From Oasisia sp. SBJ-2009 (taxonomy: Eukaryota; Annelida; Polychaeta; Sabellida; Siboglinidae): a stretch of DNA of 64,000 nucleotides. A program made the position numbers and the translations under genes. Numbering within the stretch: the first letter of the stretch is position 1; every line of letters begins with the position of its first letter. Location of the stretch: the NCBI GenBank assembly GCA_964017155.1, contig OZ024865.1, positions 41,243,200-41,307,199 of the forward strand, read 5' to 3'. The notes under the pieces are model-generated. The model saw only the letters and a program-made list of their open reading frames with translations, ran no database searches and was not told the DNA's origin. Below, piece after piece: positions 22,385 to 34,576 of the stretch.

Positions 22385-24050
22385 CATAGTAGTCTAGTTG
22401 CCACCTGTATCCTTTCAATGGTGAACCTAGAAATTGTAATAACTGTAAGGTTTTTTGATTGATATGTATTCACATGGGTGTCTGGAAGATTTTGAGCTTT
22501 GTTGGCACTGGGCCAATTTTGGGGAACTTTTTTTATTAGCTAATTAGCATAATTAGCATTGTTAACGCTAGTTAAGCTTGATCCAAGTATAACGTTTGAA
22601 CTAATAGGCCTAGAATCATGTGCAATAGCACTTTTCTATATCAGTTTGAGTCGAGGAATTCATATCTGATATTATTTTCGTGATTAAAGGTCAAGGTCAA
22701 TGTATAAAATCAAGGTCAATGTCATTTTGGCTCAAAATTGTTGAAATATACTTAAATTCCCCACTTCGCGTAACTGACAATGAAACAGACAATTAATGGT
22801 TTTATTTATAGTTAATTTTATTAAACATAGCAACACTAGCCTATGGCTAATATAACCAAATGTAAACATTCATAGTCAAACCAAATTAGCATAGATAGCT
22901 GTGAGCACACATACTATCTATCCAATACTGAGTGTTGTTCTTATGACTCATCACGATCTACACAAACATCATCATAGTCATGGTCATGCTGGTCATCGTT
23001 CTTCTCCATCTCCTCTTTCTTCGTAAATGGGTTGCAGCATTCATCACCTGCTGTGCAGATGCAGTAGATTGTGCAGCTGCGTTTTTCACGGTAACAGCTA
23101 CAATTGCCTTCCTTGCATGCCTTGTCCTTCGCTCGACAGCGGCAGCTAATGACGTTCATTAGAAGCGGTGGTCCAGGTGGACCACTGTCAGTGCTGGGGC
23201 AAGTTATCCCATCATCTATTTTCCAACCATAGTCTGCGATGGAGACATCTGGCGGTCCCTGTTGGTCAGCTGCCTTCCAAAGCAACATCTGCAGGTGAGC
23301 AGGTCGCACGTGGAGGTAAAGGTTTGTGTCCGTCGGAGGCAGTAACATGATGCGCAGTGGCTTCGCCTGTTTGCGGGTGTACATATTGTAGCGAGCTTGA
23401 GTAATCGAGGTGCCCGTGGGTTGTCCATACAGTGCCGCAAAGAAATGCTGTCCAACTGCCATGAGGTCCACGTGATTGGCACTCTCCTCACCCAGTACGT
23501 CGAATAGCCCTGGAAAGTTGCCTGCTTTCAGTGACTTCAGAACAGAAGCCTTGCCTTTGCCGAAGGGGTAGGAATCAGTATCACAGCCGCTTAATGCATG
23601 GGCTCCAAGTAGCTGTGAGCACACTGTGTCTCCTAAGTTGGCACATGTGGCGTTGATGTCAAGGACAACACCATCCCACTTCTCCATTTGCACAGAAACA
23701 CGAACCTGAAGGTCATAGCGCCACTTCCAATACACCAGCAGCACGAAAATGTCGCTGAAGACCAGCATCAGCGGCTTGAAACAGATAGTTGATGATGGTG
23801 ATGTCAGCTTCATCGTGCAAGAAGACACCATCATCCCTGCTCTCAACTGACACTAAGACACCCCAGGTTGAACGTGCTGAGAAGACGTGACAGGCCACGC
23901 TTGTTGTGTTTGTTCTTCATCACTGCCTCACGACTTGGCAGAGGGCTGTTGAGGTCCAGTTTGAATGTATTGGAGCCAACACCAACTCGCCGCTGCCTCT
24001 CATGGTCCTTAGCCGATATTTAGCCGATATTTCGGTGTAACGGTCAAACA
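22385..24050. repeat. inverted repeat, left arm
   Basis: Reverse-complement of 25222-26885, with a few percent divergence and small indels. The inner boundary is sharp: both arms end with TGTTTGACCGTTACACCG and then diverge completely. The outer boundary fades around GGCAACTAGACTA (22388 and 26884). The arm contains about 1.1 kb of the nuclease gene plus about 0.55 kb of its 3' flank. An 11-bp tandem duplication (AGCCGATATTT twice, about 24011-24032) is present only in this arm. Confidence 0.97.
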
Positions 24051-25222
24051 CTAGGATTTTCTCTGGAGCAGCACACAATGCAAGCCGCGCTTTCAGTGAC
24101 TCCGCCAGCACATCTACACTTTCGTCACAGGGCCAGACCACGTGACATAAGAGTTGCTGGGCGTCCACGATGATGACATCAGGGCGTGGAGCCTTGTGAT
24201 GCTTTACTCCAAGCTTGTAAACTAGTATCGCCTTGTTCCTTCTCCGGAGGCAACCATACTCATCCATAAGTGATGGAGGGACAGCACATAGCTCATACCC
24301 AAATATTGGCAGGAGTTCCATCTCGCGCTGTTGACCGTCTACCAGAAGACGAAGAAATATGGACTCTAGGTCGAACACGACCTTGTCACCAATTTTGACA
24401 CCTCGTTTCAGATGTTCAAAAGTATTCACTGGCGAACTGAGCTTTGCATGGAATCCGGTTGGGAGTGAGTTTTGGAATGCAGTTGCCATCGTCCCACCAA
24501 ATGCCAAGGAGTCTGAAACATTGACTATCGTTGGAGCCACTTGTCCATTATGGATGTTGTAGAGGATATCACTCTCGGTATCGAGTGGGTGGGAACATTT
24601 TCCAAGTTCTGTACTGATACGCTGGCGGTCATCTTCATCAACTTTACATGTCTTCACACCTTCCTCCTTGTGCGGTGTCTCGATGGAACTGCTTGACAGA
24701 TCTGGAGAGTAGCAATGGTCAAGCGTGTCAGAAATATATGCAGATATTGGGAAAGTGTCAATCCATTCTGCTACTTGTGTTGAGGATAGCGTGATACCAT
24801 TCAGGCCACCTTTGCCGATCTTTATTGCTGTCTGCTCCCCGAACTGATAGGCAGAGACAGTGTTCCAGCTGCCTGCCTTGTGCCAGCAGACAAATGCACC
24901 AGAGAGAAGGTCGTCCTTGGCCTCGGCAGGCAGGAGCACTGACAACTCGAGGCAGTACCACGAGAGGTACCTTGCATAGTTGTGGTGTCCAGCGACGAAA
25001 AAGTAAGGTAACAGACGCTTGATACAGAAGCTGCTGTAGATGCCAATCCCCCTCTCTCTCGGAGCGGATCAACTGGTGTGCGAGCAAGGTTGGGGTTATG
25101 AGGTTGTCTACCCATTGGCGACCAGTTGGATAAAGCTGTGCTCTCTCCAGGTATTCACATATCTCCTCCCACGTCTTGAATCCAGTCTTCAGGAAGGATT
25201 GTAGGAGAATGGAAGAAACCAT
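22941..25222 (-). pseudogene. PIN/FEN-like nuclease with C-terminal CXC cysteine cluster, frameshifted
   Basis: Reads from ATG at 25222-25220 leftwards to 22941. N-terminal conserved block: TWEEICEYL, SEREGDWHLQQLL, then after a frameshift AGHHNYARYLSWY, LLPAEAKDDLLSGAFVCWH, FGEQTAIKIGKGGLNGI. Central region: DVIIVDAQQLL and ILVFDRYTEISAK, with candidate metal-binding Asp residues. Then EADITII, GAHALSGCDTDSYPFGKGK, and at the C-terminus a tesmin/TSO1-like cluster (CRCRAKDKACKEGNCSCY, CICTAGDECCNPF). The motif order VDA...FDRY...EAD...DSD...GCD suits a FEN/PIN-type nuclease fold; this is inference. At least three lesions: a frameshift near 24.96-25.02 kb, the 11-bp duplication at 24.01 kb, and about 26 bp missing near 23.75 kb that removes the SGDSD motif. 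The 5' end is cut exactly at the inverted-repeat boundary, so earlier coding sequence is probably lost. Confidence 0.8.
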
Positions 25223-26885
25223 GTTTGACCGTTACACCGAAATATCGGCTAAGGACCATGAGAGGCAGCGGCGAGCTGGTGTTGGCTTCAATACATTCAA
25301 ACTGGACCTCAATAGCCCTCTGCCAAGTCGTGAGGCAGTGATGAAGAACAAACACAACAAGCGTGGCCTGTCACGTCTTCTCAGCACGTTCAACCTGGGT
25401 TGTGGGGTGTCAGTTGAGAGCAGGGATGATGGCGTCTTCTTGCACGATGAAGCTGACATCACCATCATCAGCTATCTGTTTCAAGCCGCCGATGCTGGTC
25501 ATCAGGTGGTTAGAATCTTCAGCGGCGACAGCGACATTTTCGTGCTGCTGGTGTACTGGAAGTGGCGCTATGACCTTCAGGTTCGTGTTTCTGTGCAAAT
25601 GGAGAAATGGGATAGTGTTGTCCTTGACATCAACGCCACATGTGCCAACTTAGGAGACACAGTGTGCCCACAGCTACTTGGAGCCCATGCACTAAGCGGC
25701 TGTGATACTGTTTCCTACCCCTTCGGCAAAGGCAAGGCTTCCGTTCTGAAGACACTGAAAGCAGGCAACTTTCCAGGGCTATTCGACGTACTTGGTGAGG
25801 AGAGTGCCACTCACGTGGACCTCATGGCAGTTGGACAGCATTTCTTTGCGGCACTGTATGGACAACCCACGGGTACCTCGATGACTCAAGCTCGTTACAA
25901 TCTGTACACCCGCAAACAGGCGAAGCAACTGCGCATCATGTTACTGCCTCCGACGGACACAAACCTTTACCTCCACGTGCGACCTGCTCACCTGCAGATG
26001 TTGCTTTGGAAGGCAGCTGACCAACAGGGACCTCCAGATGTCTAGTCTACATCGCAGACTATGGTTGGAAAATAGACGATGGGATAACTTGCCCCAGCAC
26101 TGACAGTGGTCCACCAGGACCACCGCTTCTAATGAACGTCATTAGCTGCCGCTGTCGAGCAAAGGACAAGGCATGCAAGGAAGGCAATTGTAGCAGTTAC
26201 CGTGAAAAACTCAGCTGCACAATCTGCTGCATCTGCACAGCAGGTGATGAATACTGCAACCCATTTACGAAGAAAGAGGAGATGGAGAAGAACGACGACC
26301 AGCATGACCATGACAATGATGATGATTGTGTAGATCGGGATGAGTTATAAGAACAACACTCAGTATTGGATAGATAGTATGTGTGCTCACAGCTATCTAT
26401 GCTAATTTGGTTTGACTATGAATGTTTACATTTGGTTATATTAGCCACAGGCTAGTGTTTCCATGTTTAATAAAATTAACTATAAATAAAACCATTGTCT
26501 GTTTCATTGTCAGTTACGCGAAGTGGGAAAGTTAAGTAAATTTCAAAAAATTTGAGCCAAAATGACCTTGACCTTGATTTTATACATTAACCTTGACCAT
26601 TAATCACGAAAATGATATCAGATATGAATTCCTCAAGTCAAACTGATATAGAAAAGTGCTATTGTACATGATTCTAGGCCTATTAGTTCAAACGTTATAC
26701 TTCGATCAAGCTTAACTAGCGTTAACAATGCTAATTATGCTAATTAGCTAATAAAAAAGTTCCCCAAAGTTGGCCCAGTGCCAACAAAGCTCAAAATCTT
26801 CCAGACATCCATGTGAATACATATCAATCAAAAAACCTTAGTTATTAACATTTCTAGGTTCGCTATCTGGCAACTAGACTATAGA
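25222..26885. repeat. inverted repeat, right arm
   Basis: Partner of 22385-24050, separated from it by an 1171-bp spacer (24051-25221). The spacer carries the N-terminal half of the minus-strand nuclease gene. The arm starts at TGTTTGACCG directly over the minus-strand ATG. Its 3' flank includes AATAAA-rich sequence (about 26466-26490) and TGACCTTGACC motifs. Confidence 0.97.
25223..26350 (+). pseudogene. 3' half of the PIN/FEN-like nuclease gene, inverted duplicate
   Basis: Nearly identical to the 3' half of the minus-strand gene but better preserved over the nuclease core. It is open from FDRYTEISAKDHERQRRAG through EADITIISYLFQAADAG, VVRIFSGDSDIFVLLVYW, GAHALSGCDTVSYPFGKGK and KAADQQGPPDV, then TAG at 26043-26045. 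A 5-bp insertion there relative to the other arm (about 26043-26048) breaks the frame. The cysteine cluster (ISCRCRAKDKACKEGNCSSY, CICTAGDEYCNPF) continues in another frame to TAA near 26348. One cluster Cys is Ser or Tyr at two positions compared with the left arm. There is no N-terminal half, so it cannot give the full protein. Confidence 0.82.
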
Positions 26886-27134
26886 TATTCCTGCATTAAG
26901 ATTATCTACGCAAGCACCTTGTATCATTACCTTTTAAATGTTCGTGCATGCTGATTAGAAACCTGCAGTGCTTTGATTAGATCAAGAGTGTAATTTGAGA
27001 CATGTTTTAAGTTACATTATAATCAAATCAAGCTTCGAACATTTCTATATATTTAGTCTGACTCAGTCCAAAGCTGTTAGCTAGATTGTTCAGAGTTGTA
27101 ATATAGTAGCAGTATATCAACATGTAGTCAAACC
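26886..27134. other. non-coding flank right of the inverted repeat
   Basis: No gene or repeat seen between the right arm and the right motif cluster. Confidence 0.5.
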
Positions 27135-27574
27135 GTAACGTCAGTCATGTGTAACGTCAGTCACGCACATTTACATAAGTTTCTTGGTAACAAAATATTA
27201 TTTTGTACCTGAACATACATGTGTGTGTGTTTTTGTTGATGTATATCCTTTCAATCAATATTATGATCAATATTCACCTGCCAATAGTTTGAGGAGAAAT
27301 TTGAAATAAAGTAGACTGAATTTGTGCTATGTCCTTTTTTCGTAACGTCAGTCACGCACTTAACTTCTGCTCCCATATTGAGCACAGCAGACCTAAGGAT
27401 ATATTGTCAATGCCCTTAGAATATATAAGGGCCTAGGGTCTCAGACAGATAAACACAAGGATCAGTGTTGATTAACTTGTCTGCAGCAGGCCTAAATGTC
27501 TCTGAAATTGTAACGTCAGTCACGATGGAATTGCCCTTCAGTGAAATATGTGTTACTTTTGTTATGACAGTCAC
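27135..27574 (+). repeat. GTAACGTCAGTCAC motif cluster, right
   Basis: Copies at 27135-27148 (last base T), 27151-27164 (exact), 27342-27355 (exact) and 27510-27523 (exact), and a weaker GTTATGACAGTCAC at 27561-27574. All are in the same orientation as the left cluster at 21246-21304, so they are direct rather than inverted with respect to each other. Confidence 0.88.
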
Positions 27575-28540
27575 TCGAAGTCAGACGTGATTTTCATCGC
27601 ATATCCAGCGTCATTAACGACAAATTACAACAGTACGTACAATTTGAGTAATTAGTTAAATATAAACTGACTGAATATCAAGAGTTATACGATTCAATTT
27701 GACTTGGAAACATTGTGTATCGTTGTTGTTACAATAATAGTGATCGTTTTTGCACATCGTTGTTTCTTGGAACAGCCTATTTTCAATTAGTGCAGTTTTC
27801 TCAGAAAAGCATGTGGAATGATTGTATGTGCATAACCAGTAACCACGACCATTTATATTTATCAATGCCAACTGTCACAGGCGTCTGGCAATCGACAGTA
27901 GGTAAACTGTGACTTACAAAATTGGTATGCATATGTTTATGACGCTGGACTGGACACGCAGTGTAGCTTTAATTGAACACAATCGTTATCCTTCGTCAGA
28001 AATTACAAAACAAGTACTCATACGATTTTAAACATGCACCTACATGGACAATAATGATTATATTGATTTTTTATAGTTCGTATTGACACTTAATATGAAC
28101 ATATAACTGACTTGTGTTATCAACAAACATGCCACATGTCTGTATAAAATTTATCTGGGAGTGTACTCCTGCATTAAATTATTTAAGTATCAGGATGCCC
28201 TTGTTGTACAAAGCAGCGTCACTCGTAAGTCAGTGTAGAAACTTGTATTGATCTAGTATTTTAAAGACTCAAGGTAGGTACTTGGAATGTACTTTACAGT
28301 TTCACAAGCACAACTGACTAAGTACAAGTACAAAAACCTAAGTACAAATTCAAGTGCAAGTACTGAAAAATGCTATTAAATGAAAATACAATAATTTGAT
28401 CCACCATTCTGATCATGTACAAGCACCTAAAAGTAAAATGGTATTAAACTACAAATACTTGATTCCAAGTTTCCAACGTGGTACGTACAAGAAGAAAATT
28501 AGAAAGAAGGCTTCCCTACCTGTTGTCTTCCATCGCACCT
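27575..28540. other. non-coding stretch with hAT-like AAGTAC motifs
   Basis: Around 28270-28470 there are many AAGTAC/ACTTG motifs that resemble the subterminal repeats of the hAT element at 12.9 kb. They may be an old hAT end, but I find no termini or target-site duplication. Confidence 0.35.
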
Positions 28541-28797
28541 GCTTGGTACCATCCATATGTCCACTTTGAAGTAATCAGCCTGGTACCATCCATATGTCCA
28601 CTTTGAAGTAATCAGCCTGGTTACCATCCATATGTCCACTTTGAAGTAATCAGCCTGGTACCATCCATATGTCCACTTTGAAGTAACCAGCCTGGTACCA
28701 TCCATATGCCCACTTGGAAGTAACCAGCCTGGTACCATCCATATGTCCACTTTGAAGTAACCAGCCTGGTACCATTCATATGCCCACTTGGAAGTAA
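28541..28797. repeat. 37-bp minisatellite, about 7 copies
   Basis: Unit GCCTGGTACCATCCATATGT + CCACTTTGAAGTAATCA. The left units end GTAATCA and the right units end GTAACCA, with some TTGGAAG variants. One unit has an inserted T (CCTGGTTACC). On the minus strand it gives a chance open frame of 101 codons. Confidence 0.95.
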
Positions 28798-29934
28798 CTC
28801 TCAATACACACTACAGTCGGACTGTCACCTTGTTCTGTCGATCTGCTACTCAGGAATTCTGGGAAAGGTGGCACTGCAGCTGCGGGCAAAATACCTCAGT
28901 GGCCACCACTGTGTTGATAGAAAGCCTCTTGTTTCAGCGACTGCCGTAAGGGGTCACATGTCCGTCGTTCATGTTATCCAACAAATTGTCACGAGGACTG
29001 ATGAATATCGCATGGATATTTCCAAGGACCAAGAAAACAGGTCATGTTAAAGGTCACAAACTGTGGACCTGCCGCGCCACCTGGTGAGTGTATTGTAATC
29101 TCCATCTGCCAGTATGTTGTGAAAATCGAGTTTTTAAACATGAAGTCCAGAATAGTGATTTGTGTTTTATCCAAAAAGTAACCGAACTGCAGTAAAATAT
29201 CTTGGAATCAAGCAACGTCGCACGTCTCAATTCTACGGTATTGAGTTGGCTCGTTATTGTGTTCGCAAGTTGAAGATACAGGTCTCTAATGTCTTCATTT
29301 GGTTCCCTGTATGTTCCAGCAAGTCCACAGACAGTGGATAACAATTTGAGCCTTTTCTGCAGGCCATATCTAATTGCACTACAACTACGGTATGATCTAA
29401 ACACACAAGAGTGCACACAAAGGTAAAACTGAAGTCACCATTAAAACCAGATGTTGACAATTTTCGCTGTCTTGTGCCGTTGTAAGGATTTGTCCAACCA
29501 CCAGTCAAAATTAATCTTGGCTGCTTGGAAGGAGTGACATTGCATGGATTGGTGATTCTGTGGAGTTCTCTCATGTTGTCCGTGTGGCGAAAACCGTTAG
29601 AATATCAAAAGTCATCCAGTCATTTTGTCACAATATCACCATCACTGGTGACACATTGTGCTGAAACAACACAAACATAATATTATTGATGATGCACAAA
29701 TGTGCTTTTTGACAAATGACAAACCAACTTAGGGCTGATCTCATAAGATCTTAGTGTTGGTTTAAATCACCTTCACACTGACGGATATTTCAATGTTCTG
29801 GGACATGTACTGTTTATGACTCAAAACTAATAAATGTCAGTGTCAATTTGCAATAATATATTTCTCTCACAAGATGGCACCACTGTACAACTGCTTTCCC
29901 ACATATATTTGTACTCATAATTAAACAAAACACA
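28798..29934. other. unassigned stretch with weak minus-strand coding potential
   Basis: Two overlapping minus-strand open frames (29054-29416 and 29254-29574) have moderately coding-like composition, for example LKLLSTVCGLAGTYREPNED and LRDLYLQLANTI-like text. I recognise no family and the two frames suggest a frameshift or chance. Confidence 0.25.
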
Positions 29935-30462
29935 CCAGGGCCCGGTTTCATAAAGCCGTGTAACTTTACGCACAATTACGCGGTCTATTGGTCGCAGCTA
30001 ACAGCGAATAGTCAATGCAGCTTATGGCTGGTTTCATGAGACCAATTTAGCAGTTTGCGCCACTAATTCGACTTAGAATTTACCTAGTTAGGTCACACTG
30101 GGGAATCCCTGTATTTGTGCCGTGTCTGAACAACCTTTTTCTTTCTAGGTGCCGCCTTTGTCGGTCGCATAGCAAATGGGAAGCTATGGTGAATGTAAAG
30201 GATATCCAGTGTAAACATTAAAAATAATTATGTTGTGAGTGGGCAAGTCGTGAGCATACCGTACATATTTCAACTTCAGGAGCATACCGTAAATATTTCA
30301 ACTAGCGTAAAGTTATGCCTACTAAATACATGGTGCAGCCTAAGTGCAACTATGGAGCAGACTCATGAAACGCAACTAGCGCAACTTTACGACGTTGTGG
30401 GCTTTCGACGGGTTATCGCCCGCTATGACGTCTTAAGTACGCTCCATGAAACTGAGCCCAGG
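29935..30462. mobile_element. MITE-like element with CC(A/T)GGGC(C/T)C...GTTTCAT inverted termini
   Basis: The left terminus CCAGGGCCCGGTTTCATAAA pairs with the right terminus which, reverse-complemented, reads CCTGGGCTCAGTTTCATGGA: an inverted repeat of about 22 bp with few mismatches, 528 bp apart. There is no transposase frame. An internal tandem duplication of about 27 bp (GAGCATACCGTA(C/A)ATATTTCAACT twice, 30250-30303) is present. I could not find a target-site duplication, so the superfamily is open. Confidence 0.65.
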
Positions 30463-33400
30463 CTTTAATGCACAATAACATTTTTGCCAGTCCAAAACGT
30501 TGTTGTGGTTGGGTGTGCATATGGCCACGTGTATGCACGCATGCATGCAAACCTTGGTTTGGGTAAAATTTCCATGTCTATTTTATGGCTAATAGGTAAT
30601 TTTACTTTATTATGTAGACACATGTACTTTTATTATTTATTATTAATATTACTTGTGGGTAGCATTCTTCTTATTGCATATATTTATTTAATGCTCAGTG
30701 TGATGTGAAGTACCACAAACAATTATGGATTTGGCCCTACATGAAATAAAATAATATAATGTAATTATAATATTTTTACTATAATATAATTATAATATTT
30801 TTACTCTATTCAACTGTACGCCGCAACAAATATGCATATATTCGAAAAAGTCCACTAGCATAGCACAAAATGTGGAATTTCAAATTTATTGATTTTGTAA
30901 TTGTTTATTTCTTTGTGGACATGGAGCTATACAGCAGCATGTATTATAATATTGATCCAGGCAATATGTGTTTTGATTAAGTTGTTAACTAGTGGTAAGT
31001 GCTAAATGTGTGTTAGTTATAATTTCAGACTATCATGGACAAGTTCTATGCAATGTTCAGAGTTCATGAGAAGGAGGAACTTTGAGTCAGCTGCGTAACC
31101 TCATCAACAGGAGAAATGTGGTGACTAGCAAGTTACAAGAGACTACCATGCAGTTTCAGACTGTGTTGATTTGGTAGCTGACTGCCATGTATTTGACACA
31201 GCCATGAAACACCTGGGAATGATGCCAGTAGACAGCAGACCGAGCAGTTTATCATGACTATATGGCCTTTGGTCTGCTGAGAGAAAAAGAAATACCTTCT
31301 GCAAATTGGAACCATCATCAATCTTTTGCATTATTGTTTATTTTTAAGATTATAGGATTAGATTCCTGAATACATAGTTCAAATGAGGCATGGTTGGTGT
31401 TTTGGAGGTTTTTAGTACTGTGATAAAACAGTTACAACTGTGTAATACAAACAAATATTAGTTTGCAATTTTTTAAAGTAGACTTAATCTTATCAAACAG
31501 TTTTAGGTGTGTTCTTACAATTTTTATAGCACTGTGTGATGTGTCCCATTGTTAGGAATGCTCAAAACAGTACACTTCAGCTCCTCACAAACTTGTTCAC
31601 TGATACACCAATCTTGATTCATCTGCAGCTTGGAAGTATAAATTTAACCATGCTGCAATTAATTCAAACAGCCCGACCCACCACTATTTACATCCTGGTA
31701 TTGGTTGAACGAAGCCACTGACATTGTGAAGTACAGAAATGACAATTAAAAACCAGATGTGTTTGACTGTCTTAGCCTAGGTTTAGCATAGTTTTAACCA
31801 TGGTCATGGACATGGACATGGACACGGTCGACGGCACTAGCCGTGAGGCGTGACGGGCCCTGGGTCTGGGAAGCTGCGAGACGAGAGTGACTCTGAGATA
31901 TGACATGTGACAGATTGTGACAGCTTCTGCTGGTCTTGGACCTTGGTCTAGGCCGCTACCGCCAGTGGCTGGGTATCTAGAGGACAGAGTTTAGTCTTTA
32001 GAGTTGTGTTTTGATGTATCCATTACATCGCGGTTTGTTTACGTCACAAGCCTCAAGCCTCAACTCAAGGTGACAAGCAAATGTGAGCGGGATCCCCGTC
32101 AAGCCTTGCATTTTTGCCAATTGTGGCCAACAATGCCTGGTCAATGCATGTCACAATGGTAATCATAAATAATTATAATCATGCGAACGTTGACTAGATA
32201 ATGGTTAATAATGATATGTTTAGTTTACGAAGTAATTTACTACTGCGACATGACATGTCCTAGACCTAGTCTCGTCTCGACCTAGAGTAGAGGCTAGAGC
32301 AAATATTACTGCACACATTTGATATTTTACGTTTATCGACTTTCCCTTGGGTTTCCGTCATTAATACAATCTTCTGAAACCAGAATTTGAACAGAATATA
32401 TAACGAAAAGCACGTGTTGGGCAGCCATTTTTGGATCGCTTGATCAAGTTGATGTCGGCATTTGCTTGCCTAACCCCCGCCAAGGGCAAGGCTCAAGCAA
32501 CCTGGATACATCAGTTTAGACATTAGATGGGGAATTATTTTTTTGCCGCGTGTGCAACGCCATTCAGCAACACATCTCTAATATGCACTTATACATCACA
32601 ACATTTGTTATATTTAATATGGTACCTGTATATCCTAGGCTTGGTTCAAGCTATAGCTAACGAGTAATCCACATATCACGAGCTCTGTCACTGGCAATGG
32701 CGTCAGCGCCAGGCAGACGACACGTTGGACTTGAGTTTTGACACTCTTGGGTACGGGGACAGTTCATTACCTGGATGGCGCGTGCAGCCAGGACGCAAAC
32801 ATTGCAGTTAAAACGTCCCATTTGATCGGTTATAAATGTGACATTGGCTCTGCATAAAGATGAATATAAAAACGTTTCACTGCGTACTATTTCCGAACCC
32901 TCCATTTTTCGTGTTTTTCCCGTATGCAAATCAGCGGTTCGTGTTTGTGAGGAGAATGTTGTATTTCATCGGCGCGACGGATGTATTTCTTCTCCCATTT
33001 TAACCAAAAACTTAAATATTTTGAAGATTATTGTTGGTATTGGCAGAAGATGCGCATCGCTGTAGAAATATAAGAGAAAAGTGGAAGAACATTGTTTGCT
33101 GCTGAATAAAAATGAATTTGACGTGCATGAAAGAAGTCGATGTGGAAGGGATAAGGCCAAGGCAATTGCAAGTTTATTTGCTGGGCTCAGAAATAGGCGA
33201 CGCTAACCTTGAAACAGCCAAGACTATCCTCGCGTGCTAGAGGAAGCTGCAGCTGTTTACATCAGTACCAGTGATACTATCCTTGGCATATCCATGTGCA
33301 TACATTTCAGTCAATAAAATCGCTCACTAGTAGAGTGGTCGGCCTCTGATCATATTAGCCAATAATGTTTGCGCTATTTCAGCTACACGCCTATAGCATC

Positions 33401-34505
33401 TTCAATTTAGGGCGGGTATTTGCGCTGTTCCCATATGGCTGATGCAGTAGCAACTGGCGAAGTTAAGAGCTATAGGGGTCAGAGCACAGTTAGACTTTCT
33501 GGTCTAACCCATACGAATGTAGTACCTTAATAATTGTGTCATTTGAGATTTTGAAAAAATAAATTAATGTGAAATGAGTACCGTAGGACATACCAGTAGG
33601 TTAAGTGCTATAATATATCTGCAGTGCAATGACGCATGTTAGGCAGAGTGTTGTTGGCGTAGTGATTTTTAGCCATTTTTTCTTACATGACCCTGCGAAT
33701 GCAGAAAAACGTGCTCAGTTTGGTCAATATTGAGGGTCAGAACACATGCATGCATTTTAAGAGAGCCTGAGATATGCTTTTTTGACGAAATTTGATCAGC
33801 ATATCAGTGACATGACTGCAGTGATTGTGTTAAAATTTAATTTTTTTCTCAGGTCCAGTTTCCTTATAATCTGACAAAACGTTAACATGGCCGCCAATGG
33901 GAAAATCAACAGTGCTCTGTGCCCTATAATTTTATAGCTCGACTCCGCTCAATCCCACGGTTTGCGGAGACGATCAGCCAGGAAGTATAGCGCAGCGAGG
34001 ATGTTGAGGTGTGCCCAAATGTGCGCTATCATCTTGGTATATACGAAGTGGAATATTCTGCTGTATCACAAATAGCACCATTTTAACACAATATTTTGCT
34101 ACTGAAATATTTGTTTTTGCTAGCTAGTACAGCTGTTGCTGTGAACAGGCAACTGAACGCCAGCTGTTACCTTCTTGATATTCGTTGCGACCACAAACCA
34201 TAGGCCTGCCAATAATTAATACTGGCCCTTTCCTTAAAAGTGATGTTTAAAACCAAAGAGGCTTTACGATAACTTTCGGGGTATGTTCGTGTGACAGCAA
34301 ACTGTGATATTTTGTATACAAAAAAGTGTGTTGACTTAGCCTTAAGTTATGCCTTTACTCTTGGCGAACATTCACTAATGGAAAATAAAATGGTGCTGTT
34401 ATTCGCCATAATTACAATTGCGTTTTGTAGTATCACTAAACATATTGTTCTACCGGTCCATTGTTACTTAACAATGACAATATAAAGACACAAACAGACG
34501 CACGC
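30463..34505. other. long non-coding stretch
   Basis: No supported gene or complete mobile element in about 4 kb. It holds a short GGACATGGACATGGACA run near 31805 and small chance ORFs. Confidence 0.5.
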
Positions 34506-34543
34506 AGCACGCGCGCGCGCGCGCGCGCACACACGCACGCACG

Positions 34544-34576
<33 letters not shown>
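34506..34576. repeat. alternating CG/CA purine-pyrimidine tract
   Basis: GCGCGCGC runs mixed with CGCACGCA and ending in about 12 CA units. It is uninterrupted alternating purine-pyrimidine, the classic Z-DNA-prone sequence. It sits just left of the tandem segmental duplication. Confidence 0.93.
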
